The position numbers and the translations under genes were made by a program. A stretch of 64,000 bases of DNA from Alentia gelatinosa (taxonomy: Eukaryota; Annelida; Polychaeta; Phyllodocida; Polynoidae), in the NCBI GenBank assembly GCA_950022655.1, contig OX465581.1, forward strand, positions 104,887,125 through 104,951,124, read 5' to 3'. This document shows positions 46,181 to 55,839 of this stretch, piece after piece; the first letter of the stretch is position 1; the number at the start of each line of letters is the position of its first letter. The notes beneath the pieces are model-generated. The model saw only the letters and a list, made by a program, of their open reading frames with translations. It had not been told where the DNA came from and did not search any database.

Positions 46181-46372
46181 ATGGTAGATATACTGCTCTA
46201 TCAAAGGCCAATCCTTCTCATACCATGTCTATGTGGTGTGGGAAGTAAAAGAACTCTCACCTCGGTAAATGTGTAGGGGTTAGATTTCTACCTACATTCA
46301 TCTCAGAGATTCGATCAAACCCAAAGTAAGTCTAATTGAACAAATTGGACGTTAAATTACCCAAACAAACAA
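46181..46372 (+). mobile_element. tRNA-derived SINE, copy 3 (partial, opposite orientation)
   Basis: The reverse complement of the body and tail of copies 1 and 2: 'aaaggccaatccttctcata', 'ccatgtctatgtgg', 'actctcacctc', 'aaatgtgtaggggt', ending 'ggacgttaaattacccaaac' and 'aaacaagg'. The head is missing. Confidence 0.78.
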
Positions 46373-46474
46373 GGAATTATTGTTATTGTCCTGTTTCTCT
46401 ATTGGAATGTGCAGCCTCCCTCAGCCAGAATTTGTCCCAGGATCAATGCAGTCTTACAAGATGATTAGTTTTCT

Positions 46475-46851
46475 TTAACCAATTAGCTGCGGGTGATGCC
46501 TTAAGGCATCACCACACAGGATCGGGTGATGCCTCAAGGCATCACCAGTCCAGATCGGGTGATGCCTTGAGGCATCATTTTCCAATATTTACAAAATTAT
46601 TGTTTTAGGTGATAAATTTGAAAATAATTCATCAATATACATGAAACTTCCACAGAGTTTAGGTATAGCATCATCTTTAAAATGTTTATGGAAATGGAAA
46701 ATGATATCAAGTATCACATGTTATATCACGTGATCACATCATCAAATTACCATAATGGGCCTGTGGATACCCGTTCCCTAGCACTATATAGGTACTAATA
46801 CCCGACCCCTAATATACATGACTGTGTAGGAGCCTGCCGTGAATGGGTTAA
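46475..46851. mobile_element. TTAA-flanked MITE with tandem palindromes, copy 1
   Basis: Bounded by TTAA at 46475-46478 and 46848-46851. Termini read inward TTAACC(A/C)(A)TT... and TTAACCCATTCACGGCAG. Just inside the left end, three perfect or near-perfect palindromes built on GGTGATGCCT and its complement stand ~33 bp apart (46490, 46524, 46558). The interior matches 58405-58749 in reverse, including 'atgatatcaagtatcacatg'. TTAA plus CCC ends point to piggyBac-type mobilisation. No open frame. Confidence 0.72.
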
Positions 46852-47090
46852 CATTGATGAATAAGGAGAATTTACTACAATATCAAGTGCTACAAAATGC
46901 TCCTGTTGCTGCTTATTTAAATAAGTTTGCCATATTCATGGAAGAACATTATGAGCACTATGTGTTCCTTCTGTAGTGCCACACCATGGGTTGATCCACT
47001 CATACCAAGGATCCCACACGCCATGCCAGACTACATCAAATTGCCAGAATGTAAGTTATTTGCATGTTATTGATACTCCTACGAGAAACA

Positions 47091-47405
47091 GGGACCTGTT
47101 TCACTAGTTTTGTGACATGTCAAGATGGCATCTGTGACACCATACAGACATATTGGGGTTGACTAGTTTCGTGACAACACAAGTAGCGCTGGCATACGGT
47201 GCCACTGTTTGCAACATTGTGACACAACATGCAACAATAGATGTGACATACGTTATGGCACCTGACTTCGTTTTGTCTGTTCTTGCTTGCACTCTTGGGA
47301 GCTGTTTCAAAACGTGGGTTAAGTCTATGGTTTTGAAACAGCTCCCAGGTGCCTCTTTTCATGTCTGTCTAACACTTTTGTCACAAAACTTGTGAAACAG
47401 GTCCC
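47091..47405. mobile_element. MITE with 27-bp TIRs and an internal hairpin
   Basis: The left end GGGACCTGTTTCACTAGTTT + TGTGACA and the inverted right end differ at one base over 27 bp. Inside, a perfect 17-bp inverted repeat (GGGAGCTGTTTCAAAAC, 47297-47313 and 47330-47346) forms a second hairpin related to the TIR itself. The target duplication is unclear. A solo end with 'gtgaaacgggtcccagg' occurs near 56540. Open frames inside are not coding. Confidence 0.8.
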
Positions 47406-50400
47406 AGGTAAAGGTCCTGCAAGGGAGCCTAATGACTACCAACCAAGGGCCCAAATCAAGAAAGCAGTTGCTGCTGGATATTTGAATGTGAAAAAACAAG
47501 TCTCAATATGTGACTTCAGTGAGAATTAGGTTCTAGGGAGTCAAGCTTTACGATTAATTATATGGGTATGGGAGAATGTCTGCTAGCTGCCAACAACAGC
47601 CTTGGTTTGGCATGGGTGGCATCCCTTAGGTTTAGAATCTTTCATCTATAGAGACAAGGAGCATCAACTCACACTGTCATCATAGTATCTTATAACAGTG
47701 CGCCAACTTCAACCAATTGGTATTGTGCTTGATGCTAATACCCTTCAAGCATTTGCATATTTCTGTATACATAACCTGATAGCAATACCAAATAAGAGGT
47801 TGGAGAGTTATATGATATTACACACCAGCCTTGCCTTGAACATGGAAGTAGGGAATCCCAAAAATGGCAGCAGGAAAGGTTTCATACTGGACTTTGAAAC
47901 TTGTTGGAAAAAACTCACATGAGGCTATGACAAGTGTGTGCCCAAATTAGATTTGCAATGGCTCTGACAGTTGAACAAGGTAAATATCCTAATTTTTTTT
48001 AGGTATATAGTAATGAAAAATCTGTAGACATGTGTTTATAATCTTCTGATACCTCACCTGTATTCCCTGATGTCTAAAGACCTCATTTAAGTGATCTGGG
48101 GAACACATGTTCACAGATATTGGAAGATTACTCCGCAGGAATACAGTTTTGCCATAATCTGCCAACACTAGCTGGAGCTCCTCAAAGACATGAGACAAAG
48201 ATTGTGTATAGTAGCAGCATTATGTAGAATTGCTTTTTAAAGAATATAATGACAGGCAAAATCATAGCACATGTATGACAAGAACTCCTCAATAGTCACA
48301 ATGAAAGCAGTTTACAATCTGAGCCTGAGGATGACGTCAGAGCCAGAAGAGACCGTCATATAAGAAATATCTTCAGAAGATAAATATTAATCACCAGATG
48401 AAGAGAGTGTGTTCATAGCATGAATAACACATTAATTGACAAAAGTTAGGGCAGCGTTCCAAAAGAGCAGTTTTCAGTTATACACACACCAGTATGTACC
48501 ATCGGAAGTGTGACCACTACTTTATATTTTGACAATTGACTGAATAGAATTGGGTTTATTTTTGCCTCCCCTGTGCTTTTACCCCATTTCTAAGGGAGGA
48601 GGGGGCATTCTTTTTGGCATTCCAAGGGGGACCAACATATTTGGTATTCAAAGTTGGGGGTGGGGCAACTTCTTTTTGGGATTCCAGGGAGGGGCAATTT
48701 TTTGTTATCATTCAGTGTTTCATAAACTGTGCCCCCTGGCCATGATTAATGAACGATCCCTTATCTGACAGTTTTTGTTTCACAACCTACATGCTTAAAA
48801 AACATATTGACAAACATCAGTAAATAACAAAGCCTAGCTACTGAATGCATTCCATTCATATCATTTGTTCCCTAAAAAAACAAAATCTTAGATTAAGCTT
48901 AATAATATCTAACAACAGGGGCTCTGCTACTGGACTGCTGGCAGTCTCTTCAGGTAGTCGCAGATGTGTAGTCCCATTTCTTGAAACAAAATCCTTGACA
49001 CAACTTGCACAATATATTAAATCCAAATGCTTCTCGGGGCTTCACCCCTGCACCCAAAGGGGAGGTTTTTTTTTCTTTTAGTACGACCTTAGCTTTATTT
49101 ATTTTGCATGTAGAAGAGATAGTCATGTTGACATGATTTCATCCCTCGGTGTTGCATGTGTACGTCCATCGATGACACTCTATATTCAACCACATTATTG
49201 ATGCAAATTCCTTTAAAGGTAGAGAAGAGTTAGTTCTTCTTTTTTGCACATGTGTTCTGACTAAGGGACTGTTCATTATAATTTATGGCAGCAGGGATGA
49301 GCTATTGGAGGGGGGCAGTTTATATGAGGGTACTTGCCTGTGAGGGGGGATTTTATTTAGAGGTATTTGCCTGGGGGAATTTCATTTTGGGATATTTGCC
49401 TGTTTTTTTTTTCATTTCTCGGTATTTGCCTTGTGGGGGGGGGGGGGGGTCAATTTCAACTCACATTAGAGGTTCCAGAACTGTGTATTTTGGATAATCT
49501 ATACAATTTGAAGGCCAATAGTGTCTGATCTCTTCTAGCAGAATTAAGAAATTTACATATGTATATTAGTATGGTGATTGTGTCAGAGAAGATAATAAGT
49601 GGGGTGCTGTAACACCTGGCAGCACCATGGTTGTGGAGTGGGGGCCCATCATACTAAGACCGATCTGCCGTGTAAGAGCTTTTCTGAGATAGTGTTCAGT
49701 GCAATGTTTTTCAACGATCATCTTACTAAAGTTAGCAGCAATATTGTTGCCCTAATGAGACAGAGACTATCACAGGGTTATTGCAGGTCCTTGTATTGTC
49801 ATTTTTGTCCTGAGTAATCTGTGATGTCACCATAAATGTACATATTTTCAACAAATAAACCCTGATAAAACAACAGCTGCCTGAAGAAAATGTATGGTAT
49901 ATGACGGTTGCTGTGATGAATGTGTACATAATATGAAATTCACTCGACAATCTCCCAAATCACCTCAGTAACATTACCCAAGAGATAATACCTTCAATTG
50001 CTTATTTATGACGCTTATCTTGCTACCAGAAATCCTTCATTACCACAAATTCAACAAACAGATTACTATGAGAGTTTATTGCATAACTGTTAGGACATCC
50101 TCAGAAAACAGCAAAACCTGCATTCTGCCCATGTATAACTGGTATCAGAACAACTGATTTTCTAACCTTTGCATCACCTTCTCCTATGGCATTTTCTGTG
50201 TAATTATCTGTATTTCTATATCAGTAAGACAGCTACTGACATTGTGTGGACACTGTTTGCAGGGACCTGACAAAATTGTTGATTACATTCTAATCTTCAT
50301 TAATTCAGTTGGCAGTATTGGTTTGATTGTAAATGATAACAAAAGTTAGGTGAACATTCACCTAACATCTGCAATAGTCCGCATTGATGGCATTCTACCT

Positions 50401-50528
50401 GCTAAGACAAGGGTTTTCCTGTGCTATGGTACCAAATATTTGGGATGTCCCTTCCTGGGTGTGGCAATCAGTAACCCCCAAAATGCCTGCAGAATATTTA
50501 ACTGCACTTTCAAAAGATGTATCAAAGT
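47406..50528. other. Repeat-rich intergenic sequence, no gene seen
   Basis: Contains G-run repeat blocks at 48560-48720 and 49270-49460 (G run 49435-49449). No exon or conserved frame is recognised. Confidence 0.4.
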
Positions 50529-50533
50529 GAGAA

Positions 50534-50819
50534 TGTAGTGTATGATTATGTGAAATATGGGAACTAAGGCAGGATGATGGTGGATTATTATGGCAGCATT
50601 TATTCCTATGTCTTCATGGTACCAAGGCTATGGACAGAGAGAGAGAAGTATGTCACAATCCCCTGTTCCTAGAAATACCACATAGAGGTCATACATGAGT
50701 AGTTGTTAGAGTTGCTCACAGATGGCAGCAGCTTACAGTAAGTGTGTCATGTTAACAGTAACACACATATAGAGACCAAACATTAGACATTAGATGCAAT
50801 AGTATACAAGGATACTACA
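50534..50819 (-). repeat. 3' LTR of the Gypsy element
   Basis: 286 bp. On the plus strand it begins TGTAGTGTATGATTATG and ends GGATACTACA, so it has TG...CA termini with a TGTAG/CTACA inverted repeat. On the element's sense strand it carries an AATAAA signal (complement of 50599-50604). Confidence 0.97.
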
Positions 50820-50838
50820 TCCCTCCTCTTCTTGGAAA
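50820..50838 (-). other. Polypurine tract
   Basis: On the sense strand, AAGAAGAGGAGGGA ends one base before the 3' LTR. This is the expected primer site for plus-strand DNA synthesis. Confidence 0.75.
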
Positions 50839-50954
50839 GAAAGTACATCAGACCCTATGTTCACAAACAATATCTGAGTCACATGCATGCAAGCTTATAC
50901 AAAACTGAAATGGTAAATGAACATTAATAAAATACAGTTACCTATTAATGTAAT

Positions 50955-53900
50955 CTACTTAGATACATAATCTTCTAAATACTTTGGTCTGCGCCTAGCA
51001 CGTTGCGGAAGTATGTGCTGAGGTAATACAGGTTTACTAGGACTAGGTGTGTTAGGCTCAGGTACATCAGGTGCTGTGCTAGTGTTACTGATTGCTGTTT
51101 CATCTAGTACATCTTCTTCAGTAATATCAATCACCTCAGGTTTTACCATTGTTGGCTTGAAACAAGAACTGTTTCTTGTGATTTTATGGTCTTCAGATGT
51201 AGCAGTTAGCATATTACCCTTCTTTCTTGTTACCTTATATTGTTGTGAGACATATGCAGGTGTTAACTTACTATGCTTCGTTTCTGTTCTGACAAGGACT
51301 TGATCACCGACATTAATCTTTGACTCAGTTGCATGATTTCTAGAATCAGCATACCTTTTCATTTTTGCTTTTGCTTCTTCGTCATTTTGTTTTGCTTTTA
51401 GATGAATGAGGTCATCTGACTTGATATCTAACTGGGGTAATTTTGTCAAAGGTTCTCGCCTTAAGAGTAGAAAATATGGTGTAAACCCAGTAGATGGATG
51501 TGGGGTTGCACGGTATTGTCTCAGGAATTTGTACATTTGTTGTTTCCAGTTTTTACCCTCAATTTTTGAAGTACGAATAGATTTCATGAGCGGCTTATTG
51601 AATGCTTCTGCTTGTGCATTTGCACGGGGCCATCGTGGTGTAATTTTACGGTGATGAAAACCAGAATATTTCGCAAACTCAGCAAATGCATGCGAGTTAA
51701 ATGGACTACCATTATCAGTCTTGATTTGTTTGACTCCCCCCCAATCTGACAAAATTTTGTCCAAAACAGGAATAACTGTATTTGCAGAAACAGACTTGAC
51801 AATCTCTACTATAGGATAACGGGAGTATTCATCCGTAATGACAAACAGATAGTCACCTGATGGTAATGGACCACAGAAATCAGCACTTAGATTTTCCCAT
51901 GGACCATCTGGTAAATCGGACATGCACAATGGTTCTAACCGTACAGGGTCATTTTGTACAAGTTGACATGCAGTGCAATTTCTTATTCGCTCTTCTACCA
52001 GGTTATTGATACCTGGAAACCAAACCTTTGATCTTATAAAGGATTTTGTTCTGGTCATTCCTTGGTGACCTTCATGAGCAATAGCTATAGCTCTTTCATA
52101 TAGGCTTTTGGGTAAGACAATTTTGTTACCTTTCAGTAGTATGCCTAATGGGTGTAATGTTAGTTCTTCGCGAACTGCACTGATCTCTTTCAGCGTTACA
52201 CAATCAATTTCAGGATCAGTCAATTTTCTTAACAAATGCCAATTTCCAGAATTTGTGAGTTCAATGGCCTTGCCATATGTAGCATCGCTTGTAACAGCAT
52301 CACAAATATCAGACAAAGTCAAAGCAGCAAAGGCACAGGATTCTGCAACAAAATTAACATATAATTCAGCAATGTATTCTTCCTGAGAACTTTTATGACT
52401 TGGTGCAGGATGGCGAGACATCCAGTCTGCTGGATTCTGCGATCCAGGCAAATGTCTAATTGTAAAATCATATGATTGTAAGCGGAGTCCCCATCTCTCA
52501 ATTCTCAGTGACGGGGCTTTTGCCTTTTTCCAAATCTTTTCTAGAGGTTTGTGATCTGACCATACCACAAAATGTGGAGCCCCTCGTAAATACATATCAA
52601 AGTGTTCACAGGCCCACACAATTGCAAGAGCTTCGCGCTCAGTTTGGCTATAGCGAGATTCTGTTGGGGATAGTGCACGGCTCGCATACTCAATTACATC
52701 ATTATCCTGACAGAAGATTGCCCCCAAACCAACAGGGCTTGCATCAACAATAATCTCTGACTTTTTGTTTGTGTCAAAATACTGCAGCACACTCTCATTA
52801 GACAAACTGTCTTTTAAAGACTGAAGCGATTGGTCCTGTTCACTAGACCACACAAACTCTGTGTTATTACGCAACAATTTCCGAATTGGTTCACTAACTG
52901 TTGCGTAATTAGGAATGAATCGTGAGCAGTATGTTAGCATACCAATGAGGCTACGTACCTCAGAGACATTTGTTGGTGCAGAAATATTTCGAACCGCACT
53001 GACCTTGGTAGGGTCAGGGGATATACCTTGTGCACTAAACTTAAGACCATAGAAGATGACATCATCTTTATAGTACTCATTCTTAGTGCCATTTACTGTC
53101 AGTCCTGCCTCCTGTAGAGCTGTTAAAGTGGCATTTAAGGCTTTGTCATGCATTTGTTTGGCATTTTCACCCTTACCATATACCAGAATGTCATCACTGA
53201 TATTCTTAACATGTGGGATATGCTGGATCACAGAGCGAATATGCTCATTGAAGATTTCAGAAGCAGAGGAAATTCCAAAGAATAATCTTTTGTACCGAAA
53301 CAGACCTTTGTGTGTAGAAAAAGTTGTTATATATCTTGACTCTGGATTGAGCTCCAGCTGGTGGTAGCCAGCCCGGAGGTCAATCTTTGAAAAACAGGAT
53401 GCACCATTCAGGTCACTTATCAACTCCTCTGTTGTGGGTAACAAATGTCTTTCACGGGAAATCGCTTTGTTAGCTTCCCGCATATCAATACATATCCTAA
53501 CCTCTTCTTTGTTCTTCTTAGGCACAACAACAATAGGGCTTACCCAAGGAGTAGGTTCCCCATCTACTCTTTCAATAATGTCTTCAGAGAGTAATTTATC
53601 CAACTCTTTCCCTACTTTTTCCCTCAAGTGGAAGGGTGTCCTTCTAGAACGCTGTGCCACAGGTTTGATTTTCTTATCTATGTGAAGTTTCACTTGAGTA
53701 CCTGTCAACTTACCAATCCCTTTGTACAGCTTGGGGAATTTGTGCTTAAGGCGGTCAGAACTATCTTTGATGTTATTCAGGTTTACCTTTACCAAACCAA
53801 GTTCAGAAGCTGAACTATAACCCATCAATGTACCAAAACTGCCAGCGACCACCTGAAACTCATGTACCTGGAGGTTGGACCTGGTCTCCACAGTGAGTTT

Positions 53901-54098
53901 ACATGTACCTAACACCTTAATGTGTGTACCTCCACCATAGGGACATAACCTTCTTGAGCCTGATTTTGATAACTGTGGTTTGCCTAGCTTTACATACATA
54001 GACTGATCAAGAATGTTGACCACACTACCAGTATCAACCATAACCTTACAGTGTATATTTTCAAGTTTTACAGAGGCATGCGGCAATTTAGTGTTCAT
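50955..54098 (-). CDS. pol: Gypsy pol polyprotein: protease, RT, RNase H, integrase
   Basis: 1047 codons from the first Met, without a break. The aspartic protease has DTGS at residues 22-25. Reverse transcriptase spans about 150-330, with catalytic Asp240 (KIDLRAGY) and SDDILVYG at 301-308, where S replaces the usual Y/I residue before DD. RNase H starts near 450 (IVDAS, Asp452). Integrase has an H675/H678/C708/C711 zinc finger and a D740-D795-E831 core with the classic 35-residue D-to-E spacing. Pol copies genomic RNA into DNA and inserts it. Pol shares gag's frame, and 20 open codons separate its first Met from gag's UGA, so it is probably made by readthrough rather than from its own Met. 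Confidence 0.95.
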   Translation of the reverse strand: MNTKLPHASVKLENIHCKVMVDTGSVVNILDQSMYVKLGKPQLSKSGSRRLCPYGGGTHIKVLGTCKLTVETRSNLQVHEFQVVAGSFGTLMGYSSASELGLVKVNLNNIKDSSDRLKHKFPKLYKGIGKLTGTQVKLHIDKKIKPVAQRSRRTPFHLREKVGKELDKLLSEDIIERVDGEPTPWVSPIVVVPKKNKEEVRICIDMREANKAISRERHLLPTTEELISDLNGASCFSKIDLRAGYHQLELNPESRYITTFSTHKGLFRYKRLFFGISSASEIFNEHIRSVIQHIPHVKNISDDILVYGKGENAKQMHDKALNATLTALQEAGLTVNGTKNEYYKDDVIFYGLKFSAQGISPDPTKVSAVRNISAPTNVSEVRSLIGMLTYCSRFIPNYATVSEPIRKLLRNNTEFVWSSEQDQSLQSLKDSLSNESVLQYFDTNKKSEIIVDASPVGLGAIFCQDNDVIEYASRALSPTESRYSQTEREALAIVWACEHFDMYLRGAPHFVVWSDHKPLEKIWKKAKAPSLRIERWGLRLQSYDFTIRHLPGSQNPADWMSRHPAPSHKSSQEEYIAELYVNFVAESCAFAALTLSDICDAVTSDATYGKAIELTNSGNWHLLRKLTDPEIDCVTLKEISAVREELTLHPLGILLKGNKIVLPKSLYERAIAIAHEGHQGMTRTKSFIRSKVWFPGINNLVEERIRNCTACQLVQNDPVRLEPLCMSDLPDGPWENLSADFCGPLPSGDYLFVITDEYSRYPIVEIVKSVSANTVIPVLDKILSDWGGVKQIKTDNGSPFNSHAFAEFAKYSGFHHRKITPRWPRANAQAEAFNKPLMKSIRTSKIEGKNWKQQMYKFLRQYRATPHPSTGFTPYFLLLRREPLTKLPQLDIKSDDLIHLKAKQNDEEAKAKMKRYADSRNHATESKINVGDQVLVRTETKHSKLTPAYVSQQYKVTRKKGNMLTATSEDHKITRNSSCFKPTMVKPEVIDITEEDVLDETAISNTSTAPDVPEPNTPSPSKPVLPQHILPQRARRRPKYLEDYVSK

Positions 54099-54148
54099 AG
54101 AGTTTAGGGAGAGACAATGGTCGTTGCATATATGATTGACAGTTTTTG

Positions 54149-54173
54149 TATGGTGGCGTCATCTGTCACCATA
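54149..54173 (-). promoter_or_regulatory. Stem-loop enclosing the gag stop codon
   Basis: TATGGTG (sense) pairs perfectly with CACCATA across an 11-nt loop that contains the gag UGA (54161-54159). It is a candidate recoding element for gag-pol readthrough. The structure is seen in sequence; the function is inferred. Confidence 0.5.
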
Positions 54174-55109
54174 GTAGTACTCTTCACTGGAGTCATCACT
54201 GGAGTCAGATTGCCCAGAGCTCTCTGCTACAGTGTTCACTTTGTTTCTCTGCTGGCCCTGCTCCTTGCGTTTAAGTCTGAAGCAGACCGACCTGAAGTGT
54301 CCCTCGACCTTGCAGTAATTGCAAGTTTTCCCCCGGGCTGGACACACATCCCTGGAGTGTGACTGATCACTACCACACCGATTGCAGCTTGACTTTGAAG
54401 AATGTGTAGTTGTGGAACGATATTTCCCACTATTCCCACTGTGTTTTGAATGTCTTTGTTGTCTGACTGCATTAACGGAGGTCTCACTGCGACGTTCACT
54501 CTCCATCACACTAGCATTACGGTCAGCTAACTCTAGGGACCGTCCTAACTCCAGAATGTCTTTTAACTTCTTGTCAGGCTCACGGAGTGCTCGCCTACGA
54601 AGCCTGTTTGATCTGCAGTGTTGTGTAATTTGGCACAGGATTTCTGTATCTGCATCAGCAAAATTGCAATTTCTGGATAGTGTTCTCAACTCAGTTACAT
54701 AGTCATCTAATGACTGGTCAGGTTTTTGTGCACATGATCTAAAGGTGAATATTTCCATCTGAAGATTTGTCTTTGGTTCAAAATAGTTTGTCAAAAGTTC
54801 ACTTGTTTCTTTGTATGTGTATGGCCCAGTGCCCTTTTCTGCATCATAGATGTCAAATACCTTCTCACCAGCATAGTGTAGAAGGAGAGCACGGCGCCTC
54901 TTGTCTGTGTCATTACCTTCTAGACCCATGCCGACAAATAGCATTTCTAATCTGGCCAACCATCTTTTCCACCTGGGACCAGAATTGCTTTTGTCTGCCT
55001 CATAATCAAAGGAAGGAAAATGTGGCAAACTGAAACCATCCATGTTTGGTGATTTTTCCCAAAAAGTTTTTGTCAGAATTGTGCACAAAACAGAGATAGT
55101 CCTAAACAA
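54159..55109 (-). CDS. gag: Gypsy gag (capsid/nucleocapsid)
   Basis: 316 codons from the first Met; the Met at residue 23 (MDGFSLPHF) is a likely alternative start. Residues ~30-180 look like a retrotransposon capsid (WKRWLARLEML, SLDDYVTELRTLSRNC). Two CCHC zinc knuckles follow at ~242-256 (CX2CX5HX4C, one residue longer than usual) and ~263-276 (CX2CX4HX4C), with a Ser/Asp/Glu-rich tail. Gag packages the RNA in virus-like particles. It ends in a single UGA in frame with pol. Confidence 0.92.
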   Translation of the reverse strand: MFRTISVLCTILTKTFWEKSPNMDGFSLPHFPSFDYEADKSNSGPRWKRWLARLEMLFVGMGLEGNDTDKRRRALLLHYAGEKVFDIYDAEKGTGPYTYKETSELLTNYFEPKTNLQMEIFTFRSCAQKPDQSLDDYVTELRTLSRNCNFADADTEILCQITQHCRSNRLRRRALREPDKKLKDILELGRSLELADRNASVMESERRSETSVNAVRQQRHSKHSGNSGKYRSTTTHSSKSSCNRCGSDQSHSRDVCPARGKTCNYCKVEGHFRSVCFRLKRKEQGQQRNKVNTVAESSGQSDSSDDSSEEYYYGDR

Positions 55110-55530
55110 AATGTCTGTGGATTAGTGACCAAAAGTCCCTTTTCTGTAGAAGCAGCGTCTATAGCAAATGTCTGTAGTTGTCAGGGGACTATATGTATAA
55201 AGTGTAACTGGCCTACCTTGAAGATGCCCAATGTCCACATAGCCATAACATTATGAAAATATTGTAGATATAATCCAAACCTTACTATCAGTGCCCTCTA
55301 ATTGGTAATTAGGGGTATCCAAACCACTGTAGTAGGTGTTATATTAGAGTAGAATATAAAGCCACATGTGGGGATCACCCATGTGCTTACACCAGGATCT
55401 GCTCACACAAAGGAATACTACCAAATCACACCATGCTGTTCCAAACTGCCAAAGTCCAAATCCAAAATCACACAATAAGTTGGTAAAAGTTTGACAAAAG
55501 TAGCCAAAATCATATTCCAGTGGGTCCTCT

Positions 55531-55547
55531 TAATATCCTCGTCACCA
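55531..55547 (-). other. Primer-binding region
   Basis: One base inside the 5' LTR the sense strand reads TGGTGACGAGGATATTA. TGG is the complement of a tRNA CCA end, as expected for a minus-strand primer site. I could not assign the tRNA. Confidence 0.6.
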
Positions 55548-55548
55548 T

Positions 55549-55834
55549 TGTAGTGTATGATTATGTGAAATATGGGAACTAAGGCAGGATGATGGTGGAT
55601 TATTATGGCAGCATTTATTCCTATGTCTTCATGGTACCAAGGCTATGGACAGAGAGAGAGAAGTATGTCACAATCCCCTGTTCCTAGAAATACCACATAG
55701 AGGTCATACATGAGTAGTTGTTAGAGTTGCTCACAGATGGCAGCAGCTTACAGTAAGTGTGTCATGTTAACAGTAACACACATATAGAGACCAAACATTA
55801 GACATTAGATGCAATAGTATACAAGGATACTACA
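55549..55834 (-). repeat. 5' LTR of the Gypsy element
   Basis: By eye, base-for-base the same as 50534-50819. It should contain the element's promoter. About 440 nt of leader separate it from the first gag Met. Confidence 0.97.
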
Positions 55835-55839
55835 GAGAA

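Larger units (their letters stand above)
50529..55839 (-). mobile_element. Apparently complete Ty3/Gypsy LTR retrotransposon
   Basis: The element 50534-55834 (5301 bp) lies on the minus strand, flanked by the 5-bp duplication GAGAA (50529-50533 and 55835-55839). Its two 286-bp LTRs look identical. The order is 5' LTR, TGGTGACG... primer-binding region, gag, pol (PR-RT-RNaseH-IN), polypurine tract, 3' LTR. Integrase after RT/RNase H places it in Ty3/Gypsy. No env or chromodomain is visible. Intact frames and identical LTRs imply very recent insertion. Confidence 0.96.

Noticed and set aside
47104..47395. Overlapping frames of 68-80 codons on both strands
   Set aside because: They span the inverted repeats of a MITE and mirror each other.
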